Assembly (NCBI GenBank): GCA_958296125.1
Contig: OY282444.1
Location: 1,855,940 to 1,919,939 of the forward strand
Source: an uncultured Poribacteria bacterium
GTDB lineage: Bacteria > Poribacteria > WGA-4E > PCPOR2b
DNA: 64,000 nucleotides
Direction: 5' to 3'
The stretch's first letter is position 1. Each line of letters opens with the position of its first letter. Positions 8,515-17,626 of this stretch are shown here, piece after piece. The notes under the pieces are model-generated. The model made no database searches. It was given only the letters and a program-made list of their open reading frames with translations, and was not told the DNA's origin. Made by a program: the position numbers and the translations under genes.

Positions 8515-9116
8515 GATGACTCCACAAAACTTCTCAATTTATCTTTTAACATAAGCCGTGCGCGGTTGATGCGCGATTTTGTCGTTCCGAGCGGGAGGAT
8601 TAACGTTTCACTGATTTCCTCATAGCTCAACTCTTGCAGGTCCCGGAGAATCAATGGCAACCGATACCGTTCGGGGAGCTCCGAAATCGCGCTTTGCACA
8701 GCGTGTTCCCGTTCTTTCCGTTCAAGTTGGTTCCCAGGTTGTAGGGAGACATCCGCGGGAGCAGTCGCAATCAAATCCTCTTTGGTTGATTCTGGACCTA
8801 AGGAGGGTTCGGTGATTACATTATCGACAAAAAACCGACCCCGCCGCCCCCGATTTCGTAGCTCATTCTTGCAAAGATTGGAGGCAATGTGATACATCCA
8901 CGTGCTGAACTTTGCCGCTCCGGATTTGTATCGTTTGATTACTTTGAACATACGAACAAATGTCTCCTGTGCCAAGTCCTCAGCGGCATCCGGATTGCCT
9001 AAGAACCGGGCGATAAAATTCACCAAAGGAACCTGATTTCGGCGCACGATCAGGTCAAACGCCTCTATATCCCCTTGTTGACACTGTTTCATCAATTCAT
9101 CGTCCAGATCTGGCAT
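8511..9116 (-). CDS. ECF-family RNA polymerase sigma factor
   Basis: A 201-residue sigma-70 family protein with only regions 2 and 4. Region 2 shows DAAEDLAQETFVRMF and FSTWMYHIASNLCKNELR; region 4 shows ISELPERYRLPLILRDLQ and LSYEEISETLILPLGTTKSR with its helix-turn-helix. A strong Shine-Dalgarno (GGAGGACT) precedes the ATG. It heads a three-gene operon with its anti-sigma factor and an HtrA-like protein, indicating an envelope-stress regulon. The linker between regions 2 and 4 is somewhat long (about 90-130), which is common in these phyla. Confidence 0.93.
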   Translation of the reverse strand: MPDLDDELMKQCQQGDIEAFDLIVRRNQVPLVNFIARFLGNPDAAEDLAQETFVRMFKVIKRYKSGAAKFSTWMYHIASNLCKNELRNRGRRGRFFVDNVITEPSLGPESTKEDLIATAPADVSLQPGNQLERKEREHAVQSAISELPERYRLPLILRDLQELSYEEISETLILPLGTTKSRINRARLMLKDKLRSFVESS

Positions 9117-9355
9117 AATCAGTCCTCCGCGGGTGCTTGATTAAAAACACACCAATAGATCCAGGAAGTTGCAACCTTCGTCTAAACTTTGTCTAAAAAT
9201 TTGACAGATTCACCATCATACTGTTACATTTTATGCACCCCGCAGTCCGATAAGATTCGGAACTTTCAGGATTTGATAGTTGTTGACTGAGAAATTCAAA
9301 TTCCATACGCTTCCGTTGGATTCACGAGTAAGGAATGTCTAAAATGAATTTTTTG

Positions 9356-9384
9356 TTGACGCAACGTCAAAAAAACTGTAAAAT
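9356..9384 (+). promoter_or_regulatory. Probable promoter with a palindrome over the -35 box
   Basis: TTGACG (9356-9361) and TAAAAT (9379-9384) are spaced by 17 bases. The -35 is the left half of a perfect inverted repeat TTGACG-CAA-CGTCAA (9356-9370), with T-runs on the left and A-runs on the right extending the symmetry imperfectly. This looks like an operator overlapping a promoter for the gene at 9492. Confidence 0.5.
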
Positions 9385-9491
9385 GACTTTTGTTGACAGG
9401 TGTTGTAGCAAAATAGGTAAACCGGTGCGAGTTCCCATCTATATCGAAGCTGAATAGATTCGCCTCAAACGATTATAGCAAGGAGAATACA

Positions 9492-10511
9492 ATGCAATCA
9501 ACAAGAATTTTGAGCCTAATGCTGGTTTTAACGATTTCCGGGCTGTTGGTACTCCCCCACGCTTATGGGGAGGGGAAATGGGCAGTTCTACGGAATGACA
9601 ATTATACGCGTGACGATGGTCTGTGGGGACATCTTCAGGATGTGGAGTTTATCGATAAGATGAATGGTTGGGCTGTAGGGTCTGACGGATTGATTCTACG
9701 GACAACCGATGGTGGAAAAACATGTCTGTCGATAGTAGTCGAGTTGGAACGCCAAGTTGATTTCTGGAATGTTTATTTCCGTGACGAAAGTGTCGGTTTT
9801 ATCACGGGGACACGGGGTACTATCCTCAAGACAACTGATGGCGGTCAAACTTGGGAACTTAAAGAGGCAATTAATGAAAGCCGTCTGGATCGGGCGGGCA
9901 ATCCCGCGGTCCTTCGTCGTCGTTTAATAGATACGTGGATGGTGGATGAGCAAACTGGATTTATGGTTGGAGAAAACGACACATTCATTAAAACCACCGA
10001 TGGCGGCGAAAGCTGGACTGGCACAGGCAAGCGTGTGGCTGTTGGGAATACGCGCAATAATTTGGAAAGGCTCCATTTTGCCACGCCCACACTTGGTTGG
10101 ATAGTCGGTTCTTTCGGAACGATTCTGAGGACCACCGATGGTGGTGAAACATGGGAAAACCAGGACGCTGGCGTTGACAATAATCTGAAAGGGGTCGATT
10201 TTGTCGATGAAAACACAGGCTGGATTTCGGGACAGGAAGGTGTGATTCTCCACACCCAAGATGGGGGGGCCACATGGACAAAGCAGGAGACCGAGTCTTA
10301 CGATAGCTTGTATGATATCGCCTTCGTTGATTTACAAACCGGCTGGGCTGTCGGTGATTTTGGGGCCATCTTGCACACTACTGATGGTGGACAAACATGG
10401 ACACGCGAAAAAGCCGGAAACCTCCCAACGCTGTACGCCATCGACGCAATAGATAAAACACATCGATGGGTGGTTGGCGAAGGGGGGATAATCATAGGAG
10501 TTGGACAGTAG
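9492..10511 (+). CDS. Secreted Ycf48-like/BNR-repeat propeller protein
   Basis: 339 residues with a signal peptide (LSLMLVLTISGLLVLPHAYG). The mature part has about six repeats ending in a TTDGGxTW or TQDGGATW motif (for example LRTTDGGKT, LKTTDGGQTWE, IKTTDGGESW, LRTTDGGETWE, LHTQDGGATW, LHTTDGGQTW) paired with GWxVG strands. This is the Ycf48/HCF136-like seven-bladed fold. In phototrophs the family assists photosystem II assembly; in heterotrophs the function is unknown. There is no photosynthetic context here. A good ribosome-binding site (AAGGAG) precedes the ATG. Confidence 0.87.
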   Translation: MQSTRILSLMLVLTISGLLVLPHAYGEGKWAVLRNDNYTRDDGLWGHLQDVEFIDKMNGWAVGSDGLILRTTDGGKTCLSIVVELERQVDFWNVYFRDESVGFITGTRGTILKTTDGGQTWELKEAINESRLDRAGNPAVLRRRLIDTWMVDEQTGFMVGENDTFIKTTDGGESWTGTGKRVAVGNTRNNLERLHFATPTLGWIVGSFGTILRTTDGGETWENQDAGVDNNLKGVDFVDENTGWISGQEGVILHTQDGGATWTKQETESYDSLYDIAFVDLQTGWAVGDFGAILHTTDGGQTWTREKAGNLPTLYAIDAIDKTHRWVVGEGGIIIGVGQ

Positions 10512-10558
10512 CCTTGTTTCTGATAACCAAGATCTCCATTTTCAGGTTGAGGTACTGA

Positions 10559-11965
10559 ATGGTAGACCTCAAGAATATTGACGAACATTTTTTCCAAACC
10601 GTGTGGAACGAGCAGCGGTTCCTCGATTTTGATTTTAAGTCCACAGATGGGCGTTCAATTCAGGTGCTCAAGCCGGGCTTCTGGAATAGCGATGAAGGTC
10701 CGGATTTTGTGCAGGCGGAGCTCTTGATTGATGGGGACCTATATGCCGGCGATGTGGAGATTCATATCAATTCGTCCGGCTGGTATAATCACAAGCATCA
10801 TCTCGATCCAAGGTACAATCGTGTCATCTTGCATGTCGTTTACTTGAACGATGACATCAACCTCCGGACGCGGCTTCAGAACGGGAAGCGGATTCCAACG
10901 CTCGAAATCCTGAACCGACTTGATGCACCGATCGGCGATCTGTTTGACGAAAGAAAGAAAAGTCAGGAGACATCCACTGATGACTGTCGGGTGACGGGCA
11001 AAACACTCAAAATCGAGTGCATTCAATCGATCTTCGACGAACTGGGGCAGGACCGGTTAATGGAAAAAGCCGATGGGATGCGAAACCTGCTGATTCGAGT
11101 TGATTTTGAACAGCTGTTATACGAAAGTATCATGGAGGCGTTGGGCTATACAAAGAACCGCAAGTCCTTCCGGGAATTGGCGCAACGGGTGCCTCTTTCG
11201 GAACTCCTTGGCAAATCCGATGAATCAATTCAGGCAATTCTGTTTGGCGTGTCGGGGTTGCTGCCTTCGCAATCTCAGCAGGTGATCGAATGGGACGAAG
11301 GGGACAGGAGGTTTATCGAACGATTGGAGTCGATTTGGGAATCCGCTGCACACTACAAACACCCTACACATATGACAGCAGAGCAGTGGCGTTTTGCCAA
11401 GATGCGTCCAGCCAATTACCCCTCCCGCCGCATCCCTGCCATCGCCCAAATTATCAGTCGCTGTCAAGATACCCTGATGATGAATTTTCTTCCGTTAATC
11501 GAGGAAGCAGCAACAGCGAATAAGAGAGCTTTGGTACGTATTCGTCGCCGATTGCAAGAGAGGTTGATGCCTGCTCCCTCCGGTTACTGGGAAGACCATT
11601 CCCATTTCGGAAAAGGTATCCCACAACGCGGTGCTGCCCTCATTGGGATGGATCGTGCCTCCGACATTATTGTCAACAGTCTGTTGCCGCTTGCGTTAGT
11701 ATGGGCTGAACATTCCCAGAGTCCAAAGCTAACAGAAGCGGTGCAGCGACTGTACGATAGCTATCCAAAACTGCAAGAGAATCATATCACTCAACAGATC
11801 GAGACGCAAGTCTTCAGCCAAGAACAACCAATTAAACGTATCTCTCCTTCTGCCAAGAAACAGCAGGGAGCAATCTACCTCTACAGAAACTTCTGTAGCA
11901 GCCGACTCTGTGATCTCTGCCCTATCATTGAGGGAGGCGGGGTCGGCGAAGAAGAAGCCGGCTAG
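10559..11965 (+). CDS. DUF2851 family protein
   Basis: A 468-residue cytoplasmic protein matching the DUF2851 pattern: an N-terminal block with FLDFDFKSTDGRSIQVLKPG, then GPDFVQAELLIDG and GDVEIHINSSGWYNH, followed by RYNRVILHVVY. The C-terminus has a cysteine cluster (FCSSRLCDLCPI), possibly a metal site. The DGRSI...GPDF...GDVEIH arrangement recalls a restriction-endonuclease-like fold, but no activity is established. It follows the Ycf48-like gene after 47 bases and could share its transcript. Confidence 0.82.
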   Translation: MVDLKNIDEHFFQTVWNEQRFLDFDFKSTDGRSIQVLKPGFWNSDEGPDFVQAELLIDGDLYAGDVEIHINSSGWYNHKHHLDPRYNRVILHVVYLNDDINLRTRLQNGKRIPTLEILNRLDAPIGDLFDERKKSQETSTDDCRVTGKTLKIECIQSIFDELGQDRLMEKADGMRNLLIRVDFEQLLYESIMEALGYTKNRKSFRELAQRVPLSELLGKSDESIQAILFGVSGLLPSQSQQVIEWDEGDRRFIERLESIWESAAHYKHPTHMTAEQWRFAKMRPANYPSRRIPAIAQIISRCQDTLMMNFLPLIEEAATANKRALVRIRRRLQERLMPAPSGYWEDHSHFGKGIPQRGAALIGMDRASDIIVNSLLPLALVWAEHSQSPKLTEAVQRLYDSYPKLQENHITQQIETQVFSQEQPIKRISPSAKKQQGAIYLYRNFCSSRLCDLCPIIEGGGVGEEEAG

Positions 11966-12064
11966 AATTGCGGTGCGGGACAAAGCCAATTGAGAAGGTA
12001 CGGAGAGATATATGAGGCGGTTTCTGAATGAAAATACGACATGGTGATGGCAGCAAATCCGTTG

Positions 12065-12094
12065 TTGCTTAATCCCGCAACCTGTTGGTATAAT
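12065..12094 (+). promoter_or_regulatory. Extended -10 promoter
   Basis: TTGCTT (12065-12070), an 18-base spacer and TATAAT (12089-12094) preceded by TGG make an extended -10 promoter. It would drive the small helical protein gene at 12143 and the VWA gene behind it. Confidence 0.55.
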
Positions 12095-12142
12095 AGCTTT
12101 TCGGTTCATAGGGCATCGCCGTTATTTAGATGGAGGTTATAT

Positions 12143-12589
12143 ATGAAATTGGGGTTTCTCTCAAAGATTTTTGAAGGCGCACTTAGTATTGAAAGGACCT
12201 ACAACGATTGTGATAAGGCACTAAATAAATTGGGTGCATACAACGAGCGGATTGAGGAAATGCAAAAGAACGGTGAGGATTTAAGTCGTTTTCCCACCGA
12301 GGAGAAAGCAGAACTCGATGAAATCGTGAATCACGCCATTCAGGGAGCAACGCGACTAATCAATCTGGAGGCGACGCGCAACTGGCCGGGTGTTTTCAGG
12401 GAGATGCACAAGAACCTAGCGAATATCTACTACGAACTGCATGACCATGACAAGGTCCACGAGGAATGCGAGAAGTTAAAGGCGGACTACGGCGAAGTCG
12501 GTCGGCAGGACGCGGAAGAAGTCTTGCAGAAACTCGCGGATGAAAAGAACGATGCCGATTCCTCTGAAGAGGCAGCTGCGACAATGTAA
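12143..12589 (+). CDS. Small helical protein of unknown function, coupled to a VWA protein
   Basis: The start chosen is the ATG at 12143 (MKLGFLSKIF), which follows GGAGG at 12132; the longer frame from 12041 would contain the promoter. The product has 148 residues, is almost entirely helical and charged, and has no signal peptide. Segments such as LEATRNWPGVFREMHKNLAN and IYYELHDHDKVHEECEKL look like a short TPR-like helical pair. I do not recognise the family. Its stop is two bases before the start of the BatA/VWA gene, which has no ribosome-binding site of its own, so the two are translationally coupled and likely work together. Confidence 0.75.
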   Translation: MKLGFLSKIFEGALSIERTYNDCDKALNKLGAYNERIEEMQKNGEDLSRFPTEEKAELDEIVNHAIQGATRLINLEATRNWPGVFREMHKNLANIYYELHDHDKVHEECEKLKADYGEVGRQDAEEVLQKLADEKNDADSSEEAAATM

Positions 12590-12591
12590 CG

Positions 12592-14508
12592 ATGCATTTC
12601 CTTAACCCTTCTGCTTTTTATCTCTTAGCATTCATTCCAATCGTGGCACTGCTGCATTTCCTCAAACTGCGTCGCCAACGCCATGTTGTTCCCAGCGTGA
12701 TGCTTTGGCTCGAAGCTATTGAGGACATGAAAGCCAACGTTCCCTTCCAACGCCTGCGTAACTCCCTTTTGCTCCCGCTTCAGATCCTGTTTTTACTAAT
12801 TGTGGTGGGCGGTGTTGCTCGTCCAGCACTGCGTCAACTAGGCGGCTTGAGTGAGCAGTCGATCATCATTATCGATACGTCGGCAAGTATGGGGGCAACC
12901 GATCTGGGAAAAACCCGTCTTGATGTAGCTAAAGTGGAGGCACTCAAACTGATTAATCAGCTTGGGGCAAATGGGCAGATGATGATTATGGATACATCTC
13001 GCCCCCCGCATAATATCCGTCAGACATTTACATCGGAGGTGGAAAAATTGCGTCAGGCTATCGAGAATCTGTCTGTTGGGCATACTCCTCCAATGCTCAA
13101 AGCGGTATTCGATTCTGTAGGTGTTTACGCGAGCGTGCCGGGGGCGCAGGCTGCTTGGAGTCCCAATAAAATCGGGGTTGTCTTTATCAGCGACAATTTT
13201 GGGAGGCTCCCCGATTCTGCAAATCCAGTTCAGTTTCAAAAAATCGGTTTGGGAGACCGGGGCGAAAACGTTGCCATTGTTCAGTTTAGCCTCACCCGTG
13301 CGCTAACTCCACCGAATCGCTACCAAGTGCTCGTTGGCGTACAAAGTTTTGCGGACACCTCTAAAGAATTTCAGGTGCAGTTGGGAATTGAAGGACAGTC
13401 GTTTTTTGAAGACGAAAGGGTGGTCCTACCGCCGAAAGAGACAACATCAATTCTCTTCTCTCTTGACGACGACGCAAGGTTTTATGGACAAGTCGTCACC
13501 GCCCACCTTGATATTGATGATCACCTCTCCGCTGATAACACTGCTGCGGCGATTTTGCACCCACCGCCGAAATGGAAGGTCTTACTCGTCAGCGATCGGA
13601 AGCACTCACCGCTGACTGCAATTCTCAAAACGGATCCACATGTCAGCCTGAATCAGATTCAAACGTCGGATTATCACAGTCTAGGAGACAACGATATCCT
13701 TATCTTTGATCAGTTTGTCCCGGATCTGCTCTCCAAAGGAAATATCGTTTTCCTGAACCCAATCGGCGGCCTCCCTTTTATGCCGACCCAAGAAAACAGG
13801 CAGCCGATTCAAATCATCGATCAGCACCCAACGCACGAGGTGATGCGCGATGTGTCCCTGATTGATTTGGAGGTCAAAGCGTCCCTACAAGTCCAATTGC
13901 CATTGTGGGGCATTCCGCTTGTTGAAACGAATCAGACACCGCTCATCTGGCTCGGAGAGCGGGACGAAGGTAAAATGGTCGTTTTTGCGTTTGATCCGTT
14001 CGATCTGGACGTGTCAAACTTTGCCGTATCTATACCCTCAGCCCCTATTCTGATGTCTCAGTGTTTGGAGTGGCTGGGGGCAGCGACATCCCCGATCCAA
14101 CCCGACCTTGTTAGGACTGGTGAGCCTGTAAAGATCCGCATTGATCATATCAGCGAGGTCAAGCGGGTAACTGTCCAAATGCCTGATAGCAAGGTGCGAG
14201 AACTACAGCCGCGAGATTCCCGAATCGTTTTTACAGATACAACGCAGATTGGCGTTTACACCGTATTCGTTGATGGCGAGCCACTTGGCAGATTTGCAAC
14301 CAACCTACTCAGCCCGCAGGAATCTGACCTTTCGCCTCCCCAATTGGCGGATGACCCCAATACGGATTTGGATACTGGACGAGTGAGATCCGATTTGCCA
14401 GAAGTGAATCGAGAGATATGGGCATACGCGGCCTTCCTCGCGCTATTGCTGCTTATTGCGGAATGGTGGGTCTACCATCAGAATCGCGGTTTTAGACAGC
14501 CAAGGTGA
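12592..14508 (+). CDS. BatA-like membrane protein with von Willebrand A domain
   Basis: 638 residues. The N-terminus is a BatA-type membrane domain (MHFLNPSAFYLLAFIPIVAL, then PLQILFLLIVVGGVARPALR). A VWA domain follows with an intact MIDAS start, DTSASMGATD at 95-104. The long C-terminal region is extracytoplasmic, and a last membrane segment lies at about 613-630 (AAFLALLLLIAEWWVYH). This is the architecture of 'N-terminal double-transmembrane domain plus VWA' proteins found near MoxR ATPases and DUF58 proteins; those partners must lie elsewhere. It is translationally coupled to the small helical protein upstream. Confidence 0.86.
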   Translation: MHFLNPSAFYLLAFIPIVALLHFLKLRRQRHVVPSVMLWLEAIEDMKANVPFQRLRNSLLLPLQILFLLIVVGGVARPALRQLGGLSEQSIIIIDTSASMGATDLGKTRLDVAKVEALKLINQLGANGQMMIMDTSRPPHNIRQTFTSEVEKLRQAIENLSVGHTPPMLKAVFDSVGVYASVPGAQAAWSPNKIGVVFISDNFGRLPDSANPVQFQKIGLGDRGENVAIVQFSLTRALTPPNRYQVLVGVQSFADTSKEFQVQLGIEGQSFFEDERVVLPPKETTSILFSLDDDARFYGQVVTAHLDIDDHLSADNTAAAILHPPPKWKVLLVSDRKHSPLTAILKTDPHVSLNQIQTSDYHSLGDNDILIFDQFVPDLLSKGNIVFLNPIGGLPFMPTQENRQPIQIIDQHPTHEVMRDVSLIDLEVKASLQVQLPLWGIPLVETNQTPLIWLGERDEGKMVVFAFDPFDLDVSNFAVSIPSAPILMSQCLEWLGAATSPIQPDLVRTGEPVKIRIDHISEVKRVTVQMPDSKVRELQPRDSRIVFTDTTQIGVYTVFVDGEPLGRFATNLLSPQESDLSPPQLADDPNTDLDTGRVRSDLPEVNREIWAYAAFLALLLLIAEWWVYHQNRGFRQPR

Positions 14509-14649
14509 GGTGGGGCACGTTTTCGTAGCAACAGCAGTGCCCGCCAACGAACGGTAAGGCAATATCAGGAGAAAGATCTCTCTCACTGTAGGAGAGGCCT
14601 CCTGCATCGACAGTTCAAGGATTCATTTATCTATCAGGTTGTCTACCTC

Positions 14650-15297
14650 ATGAAACCAATAGCTTCTGATCGCGGCATCATCGTCGGTGTCACGGGGGGC
14701 ATCGCCTGTGGCAAATCGACTGTATCTCAGCTGCTCTCAAAAAAAGGCGCGATTCCAATTAACTCGGATGAGATTGGGCATCAGCTGCTCAAACGTGGAA
14801 GCCCCGTCATGGGAGCGTTGCTTGAGGCATTTGGATCTGACATCCTTGATGAATCCGGTGATGTCAGTCGTCAAAAACTCGGTGCAATTATCTTCAACGA
14901 CAAAGCTGCTCGCGAGCGTTTGAACGCGATTATGCACCCCCCGATTGTCGAGAAATCCCGTTCCGAAGCAAACAGGCTCGTCACCGAGGATGCAAATTGC
15001 GTTGTCCTGATTGATGCAGCGTTGCTTATTGAAGTGAACTCACAAGATACAGTAGATATCATTGTTGTGGTCACGACTTCAACGCAAATTCAACTCCAAC
15101 GCCTATTGGAGCGAGGCATCGCGCAAAATCGTCCCCTCAGTCCGGCAGAGGCACAGGCACAGATTGATTCGCAGATGCCGCTATCCGAAAAGGTAAAGTA
15201 TGCAGACTTCGTGCTTGAAAATAATGGGACACTTGAGGAGTTGGAACGAAAGGTGGATGGGCTATGGCATGAGCTTCGTCCCCTGATAGCACACTGA
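14650..15297 (+). CDS. coaE: Dephospho-CoA kinase
   Basis: 215 residues. CoaE phosphorylates the 3'-hydroxyl of dephospho-CoA, the last step of coenzyme A synthesis, in the cytoplasm. The P-loop is GGIACGKST at 15-23. The acceptor-binding region shows INSDEIGHQLL, and HPPIVEKSR plus DAALLIEVN match the CoA-binding and lid regions of the family. Length is normal. Typical E. coli-like CoaE has a DxxLL motif in the same position (here DAALLIE). It is the universal last enzyme and would use dephospho-CoA made from the archaeal-type route encoded at 59.9-61.5 kb. Confidence 0.93.
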   Translation: MKPIASDRGIIVGVTGGIACGKSTVSQLLSKKGAIPINSDEIGHQLLKRGSPVMGALLEAFGSDILDESGDVSRQKLGAIIFNDKAARERLNAIMHPPIVEKSRSEANRLVTEDANCVVLIDAALLIEVNSQDTVDIIVVVTTSTQIQLQRLLERGIAQNRPLSPAEAQAQIDSQMPLSEKVKYADFVLENNGTLEELERKVDGLWHELRPLIAH

Positions 15298-15344
15298 TTT
15301 CACTCACCCTATATCTGCGATCTGCGTAACACAAGGAGATTATA

Positions 15345-16721
15345 ATGTTTAGTGCATTATTAGCGAAACGCGCATCGGAAAATAACCCTATCCGTGTGGG
15401 TATCATCGGAACGGGAAAATTTGGCGCGGGATTGGTGGCGCAACTTTCTCAAATGGAGGGCATCGAAGCCTGTGCCATCGCCGATATTAACTTGGCTCAC
15501 GCGAAGCATGCCTATACAGCGAGTTGCGTACCAGCGGACACGATAAAAGTTGTAAACAAAGTTGAGGAATTGAACGGAGCCATCCACAGCGGCAAACGGG
15601 CGATAACCGAGGACGGTCTGCTCATCCCCCAATCTGACTTGGTAGATGTAGTGGTGGAAGCCACCGGGATTCCAGAAGTCGGTGCCCGCATGGCATATCA
15701 TACTTTGACTCATAATAAACATCTGGTGATGGTCAACGTGGAAGCTGATGTGACCATAGGACCCTATCTAAGCCGTCTGGCGGATACCGCCGGTGTCGTC
15801 TACACCTTGGTGGACGGAGATCAGCCCGGTGTAACCATGAACATCGTGGATTGGGCGAGGACGCTCGGATTTGAAATTGTCGCCGCCGGTCGTGGCACAG
15901 TTCTCTACGGTGATGATAGAGAGGGAACGCCGGATACAGTGCCAGAGCGTTTCGGTTTCAGCCCAGAGATGATTGAGCGACGGACAATTAACTTGAAAAT
16001 GTTCAATTCGTTCCGGGATGGTACCAAGGCACAGGTTGAGATGACCGCGCTGGCGAATATGACTGGGCTACCGCCGGACGTGCGGGGTATGCACGAACCC
16101 TCACTCAATATCTCTGAGATCGCTCAAGCTTTCAGCCTACGAGAAGAGGGAGGGCTTCTGAGTCGGCATGGAGTGGTTGAATTAGCGAATAGTGTGGCGG
16201 AGGATGGAGTGACCCCATTGGATTCACCGCTTCGGATGGGGGTTTTTATAGTCATCCGAACCGACCACCCCTTCATTCAAGAGGATCTGACCGGCTATCA
16301 TCTCCATCCGGGAGGTAATGGCAAAAACTTTCTGCTCTATCGGCCCTATCACCTCGTAGCGGTGGCAGCTCCCATCTCCATTGTGAAAGCAGCACTCTAC
16401 AGGCAGCCCACCGGCACCCCCTTGACCACGCCGACCGCAGAGGTGATTACTGTCGCAAAACGAGATCTGAAGCAAGGAGAGATTTTAGATGGTGGGGGCG
16501 GATATACAGTTAACGGGCTAATTGAGAAGGCAGAGACTGCCCATGTAGACAATCTGCTTCCTCTGGGCTTGGCACCCGGGGCTAAATTGAAGGTAGATTT
16601 AACGAAAGGGGCAGTAATTACCTACGACATGGTAACACTCGATGAAGACTCCTTTATACTCAAGCTCCGCAGGCTGCAAGACGCAACACTGAAAGGTGAA
16701 AAATTCCGCCGATTAGGCTAA
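15345..16721 (+). CDS. Homoserine-dehydrogenase-like Rossmann oxidoreductase with SAF domain
   Basis: 458 residues with AAGGAG before the ATG. An N-terminal NAD(P)-binding Rossmann fold is seen in VGIIGTGKFGAGLVAQL (about 19-35), continuing with VVVEATGIPEVG and NKHLVMVNVEADVTIG. The C-terminal third (about 350-440) is a SAF domain (VITVAKRDLKQGEILDG, LAPGAKLKVDL) as in flagellar P-ring chaperone and antifreeze-like families. This two-part architecture belongs to a widespread family of homoserine-dehydrogenase-related oxidoreductases found in sugar-acid catabolism; the substrate is not evident. It stands alone between CoaE and the Fe-S pair. Confidence 0.8.
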   Translation: MFSALLAKRASENNPIRVGIIGTGKFGAGLVAQLSQMEGIEACAIADINLAHAKHAYTASCVPADTIKVVNKVEELNGAIHSGKRAITEDGLLIPQSDLVDVVVEATGIPEVGARMAYHTLTHNKHLVMVNVEADVTIGPYLSRLADTAGVVYTLVDGDQPGVTMNIVDWARTLGFEIVAAGRGTVLYGDDREGTPDTVPERFGFSPEMIERRTINLKMFNSFRDGTKAQVEMTALANMTGLPPDVRGMHEPSLNISEIAQAFSLREEGGLLSRHGVVELANSVAEDGVTPLDSPLRMGVFIVIRTDHPFIQEDLTGYHLHPGGNGKNFLLYRPYHLVAVAAPISIVKAALYRQPTGTPLTTPTAEVITVAKRDLKQGEILDGGGGYTVNGLIEKAETAHVDNLLPLGLAPGAKLKVDLTKGAVITYDMVTLDEDSFILKLRRLQDATLKGEKFRRLG

Positions 16722-16728
16722 GGTAAAT

Positions 16729-16757
16729 TTGACATTAAGAGGTACAGACAATATAAT
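16729..16757 (+). promoter_or_regulatory. Perfect consensus promoter of the Fe-S pair
   Basis: TTGACA (16729-16734), a 17-base spacer and TATAAT (16752-16757). About 10 bases downstream is a small inverted repeat AGGGT-N8-ACCCT (16765-16782) within the leader, a possible regulator site. Confidence 0.8.
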
Positions 16758-16840
16758 ATAGACAAAGGGTTGTCGTTGACCCTAGTGACATTCGTGAATC
16801 CTATAGCCATTCATATAACAATAGGGACTTGAAGACAGAT

Positions 16841-17227
16841 ATGCACACCCCACAGGTTATTGAGCATTATGAAAATCCGCGGAATGTTGGCACAATCGCA
16901 GATGCGGATGGGGTGGGGGTTGTTGGCACACCTGCCAGCGGCGAAATGATGAAACTCACAATTAAGGTTTCTCAAGAGCGGGTTGTCGATGCAAAGTTTA
17001 AGGCATTTGGGTGTCCAACTGCAATTGCAGCCAGTTCCCTCATCACGGGGCTGATCAAGGAACGCACAATTCAGGAAGCATTGAACATAACAAATCGGCA
17101 AGTTGATGAAGCACTTGGAGGATTACCGCCGGATAAAGCACGTTATGCTCTACTTGCTGAGAAGGTCCTAAAAGCTGCAATCCAGAATTATATTTCACAT
17201 CTGAATGAAAAAGGAGAGTCAAAATGA
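16841..17227 (+). CDS. IscU/NifU-N-like protein with two of three cluster cysteines replaced
   Basis: The start at ATG 16841 gives 128 residues beginning MHTPQVIEHYENPRNVG, the normal IscU opening. IscU-type scaffolds assemble [2Fe-2S] clusters on three cysteines plus an Asp. Here the first motif reads TPASGEMM (Ser33 for Cys, Glu35 for Asp), the second Cys is kept (GCPTAIAASSL, Cys58), and the third position reads DKARYALL (Tyr102 for Cys). Otherwise the fold-defining residues are conserved. It probably cannot hold a cluster in the usual way. The gene overlaps the A-type carrier gene by four bases, behind a consensus promoter. No IscS is visible nearby. Confidence 0.87.
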   Translation: MHTPQVIEHYENPRNVGTIADADGVGVVGTPASGEMMKLTIKVSQERVVDAKFKAFGCPTAIAASSLITGLIKERTIQEALNITNRQVDEALGGLPPDKARYALLAEKVLKAAIQNYISHLNEKGESK

Positions 17228-17565
17228 TTACAGTCACTGAAGCTGCAGCAGAAAAAGCACACCTGTTATTACAGGACGCAACGGGGGAAGAGGGTGCGGA
17301 TGCCAGCGCGGAGCATGGTCTGCGTATGCAGGTTATCGGTGGAGGGTGCTCCGGTTTCCAGTACAATCTTGGGTTCGATGAACAACGGAATGGTGATAAG
17401 GTCTTTGAACACCATGGGTTAAAAGTCTTCATCGATTCGCGCAGTACCCTCTATCTCGCCGGTTCAACGTTGGACTATAAAGATGGTTTGATGGAGTCAG
17501 GCTTCAAGATTACCAACCCCAACGCGAGGTCCGAATGTGGTTGTGGCGAATCGTTCAGCGTATAA
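17224..17565 (+). CDS. A-type iron-sulfur cluster carrier (IscA/ErpA family)
   Basis: 113 residues. The three conserved cysteines are present: GGGCSGFQY (Cys42) and ECGCGESF (Cys105, Cys107). The family accepts Fe-S clusters from a scaffold and delivers them to apoproteins. A small extra insertion (EEGADASAEHG, about 22-32) lies near the N-terminus. The ATG overlaps the upstream stop as ATGA and has its own AAGGAGA. A rho-independent terminator follows at 17591. IscA, ErpA and SufA cannot be told apart from sequence alone. Confidence 0.92.
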   Translation: MITVTEAAAEKAHLLLQDATGEEGADASAEHGLRMQVIGGGCSGFQYNLGFDEQRNGDKVFEHHGLKVFIDSRSTLYLAGSTLDYKDGLMESGFKITNPNARSECGCGESFSV

Positions 17566-17590
17566 ACCGGATTCGCGTTTCATAGACATT

Positions 17591-17626
17591 GGCAGGAGAC
17601 TTGGGTTAAGTGTCCTGCCTTTTTTT
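17591..17626 (+). terminator. Intrinsic terminator after the Fe-S pair
   Basis: GGCAGGA ... TCCTGCC forms a 7-bp stem with a loop of about 15 bases and is followed by a run of seven T residues on the plus strand. Confidence 0.8.

Noticed and set aside
9160-9260. Possible ECF-type promoter (GCAACCTTC ... GTCTAA) upstream of the sigma operon and Ycf48 gene
   Set aside because: The spacing between the candidate boxes is about 11 bases, too short for an ECF promoter; not supported without mapping.
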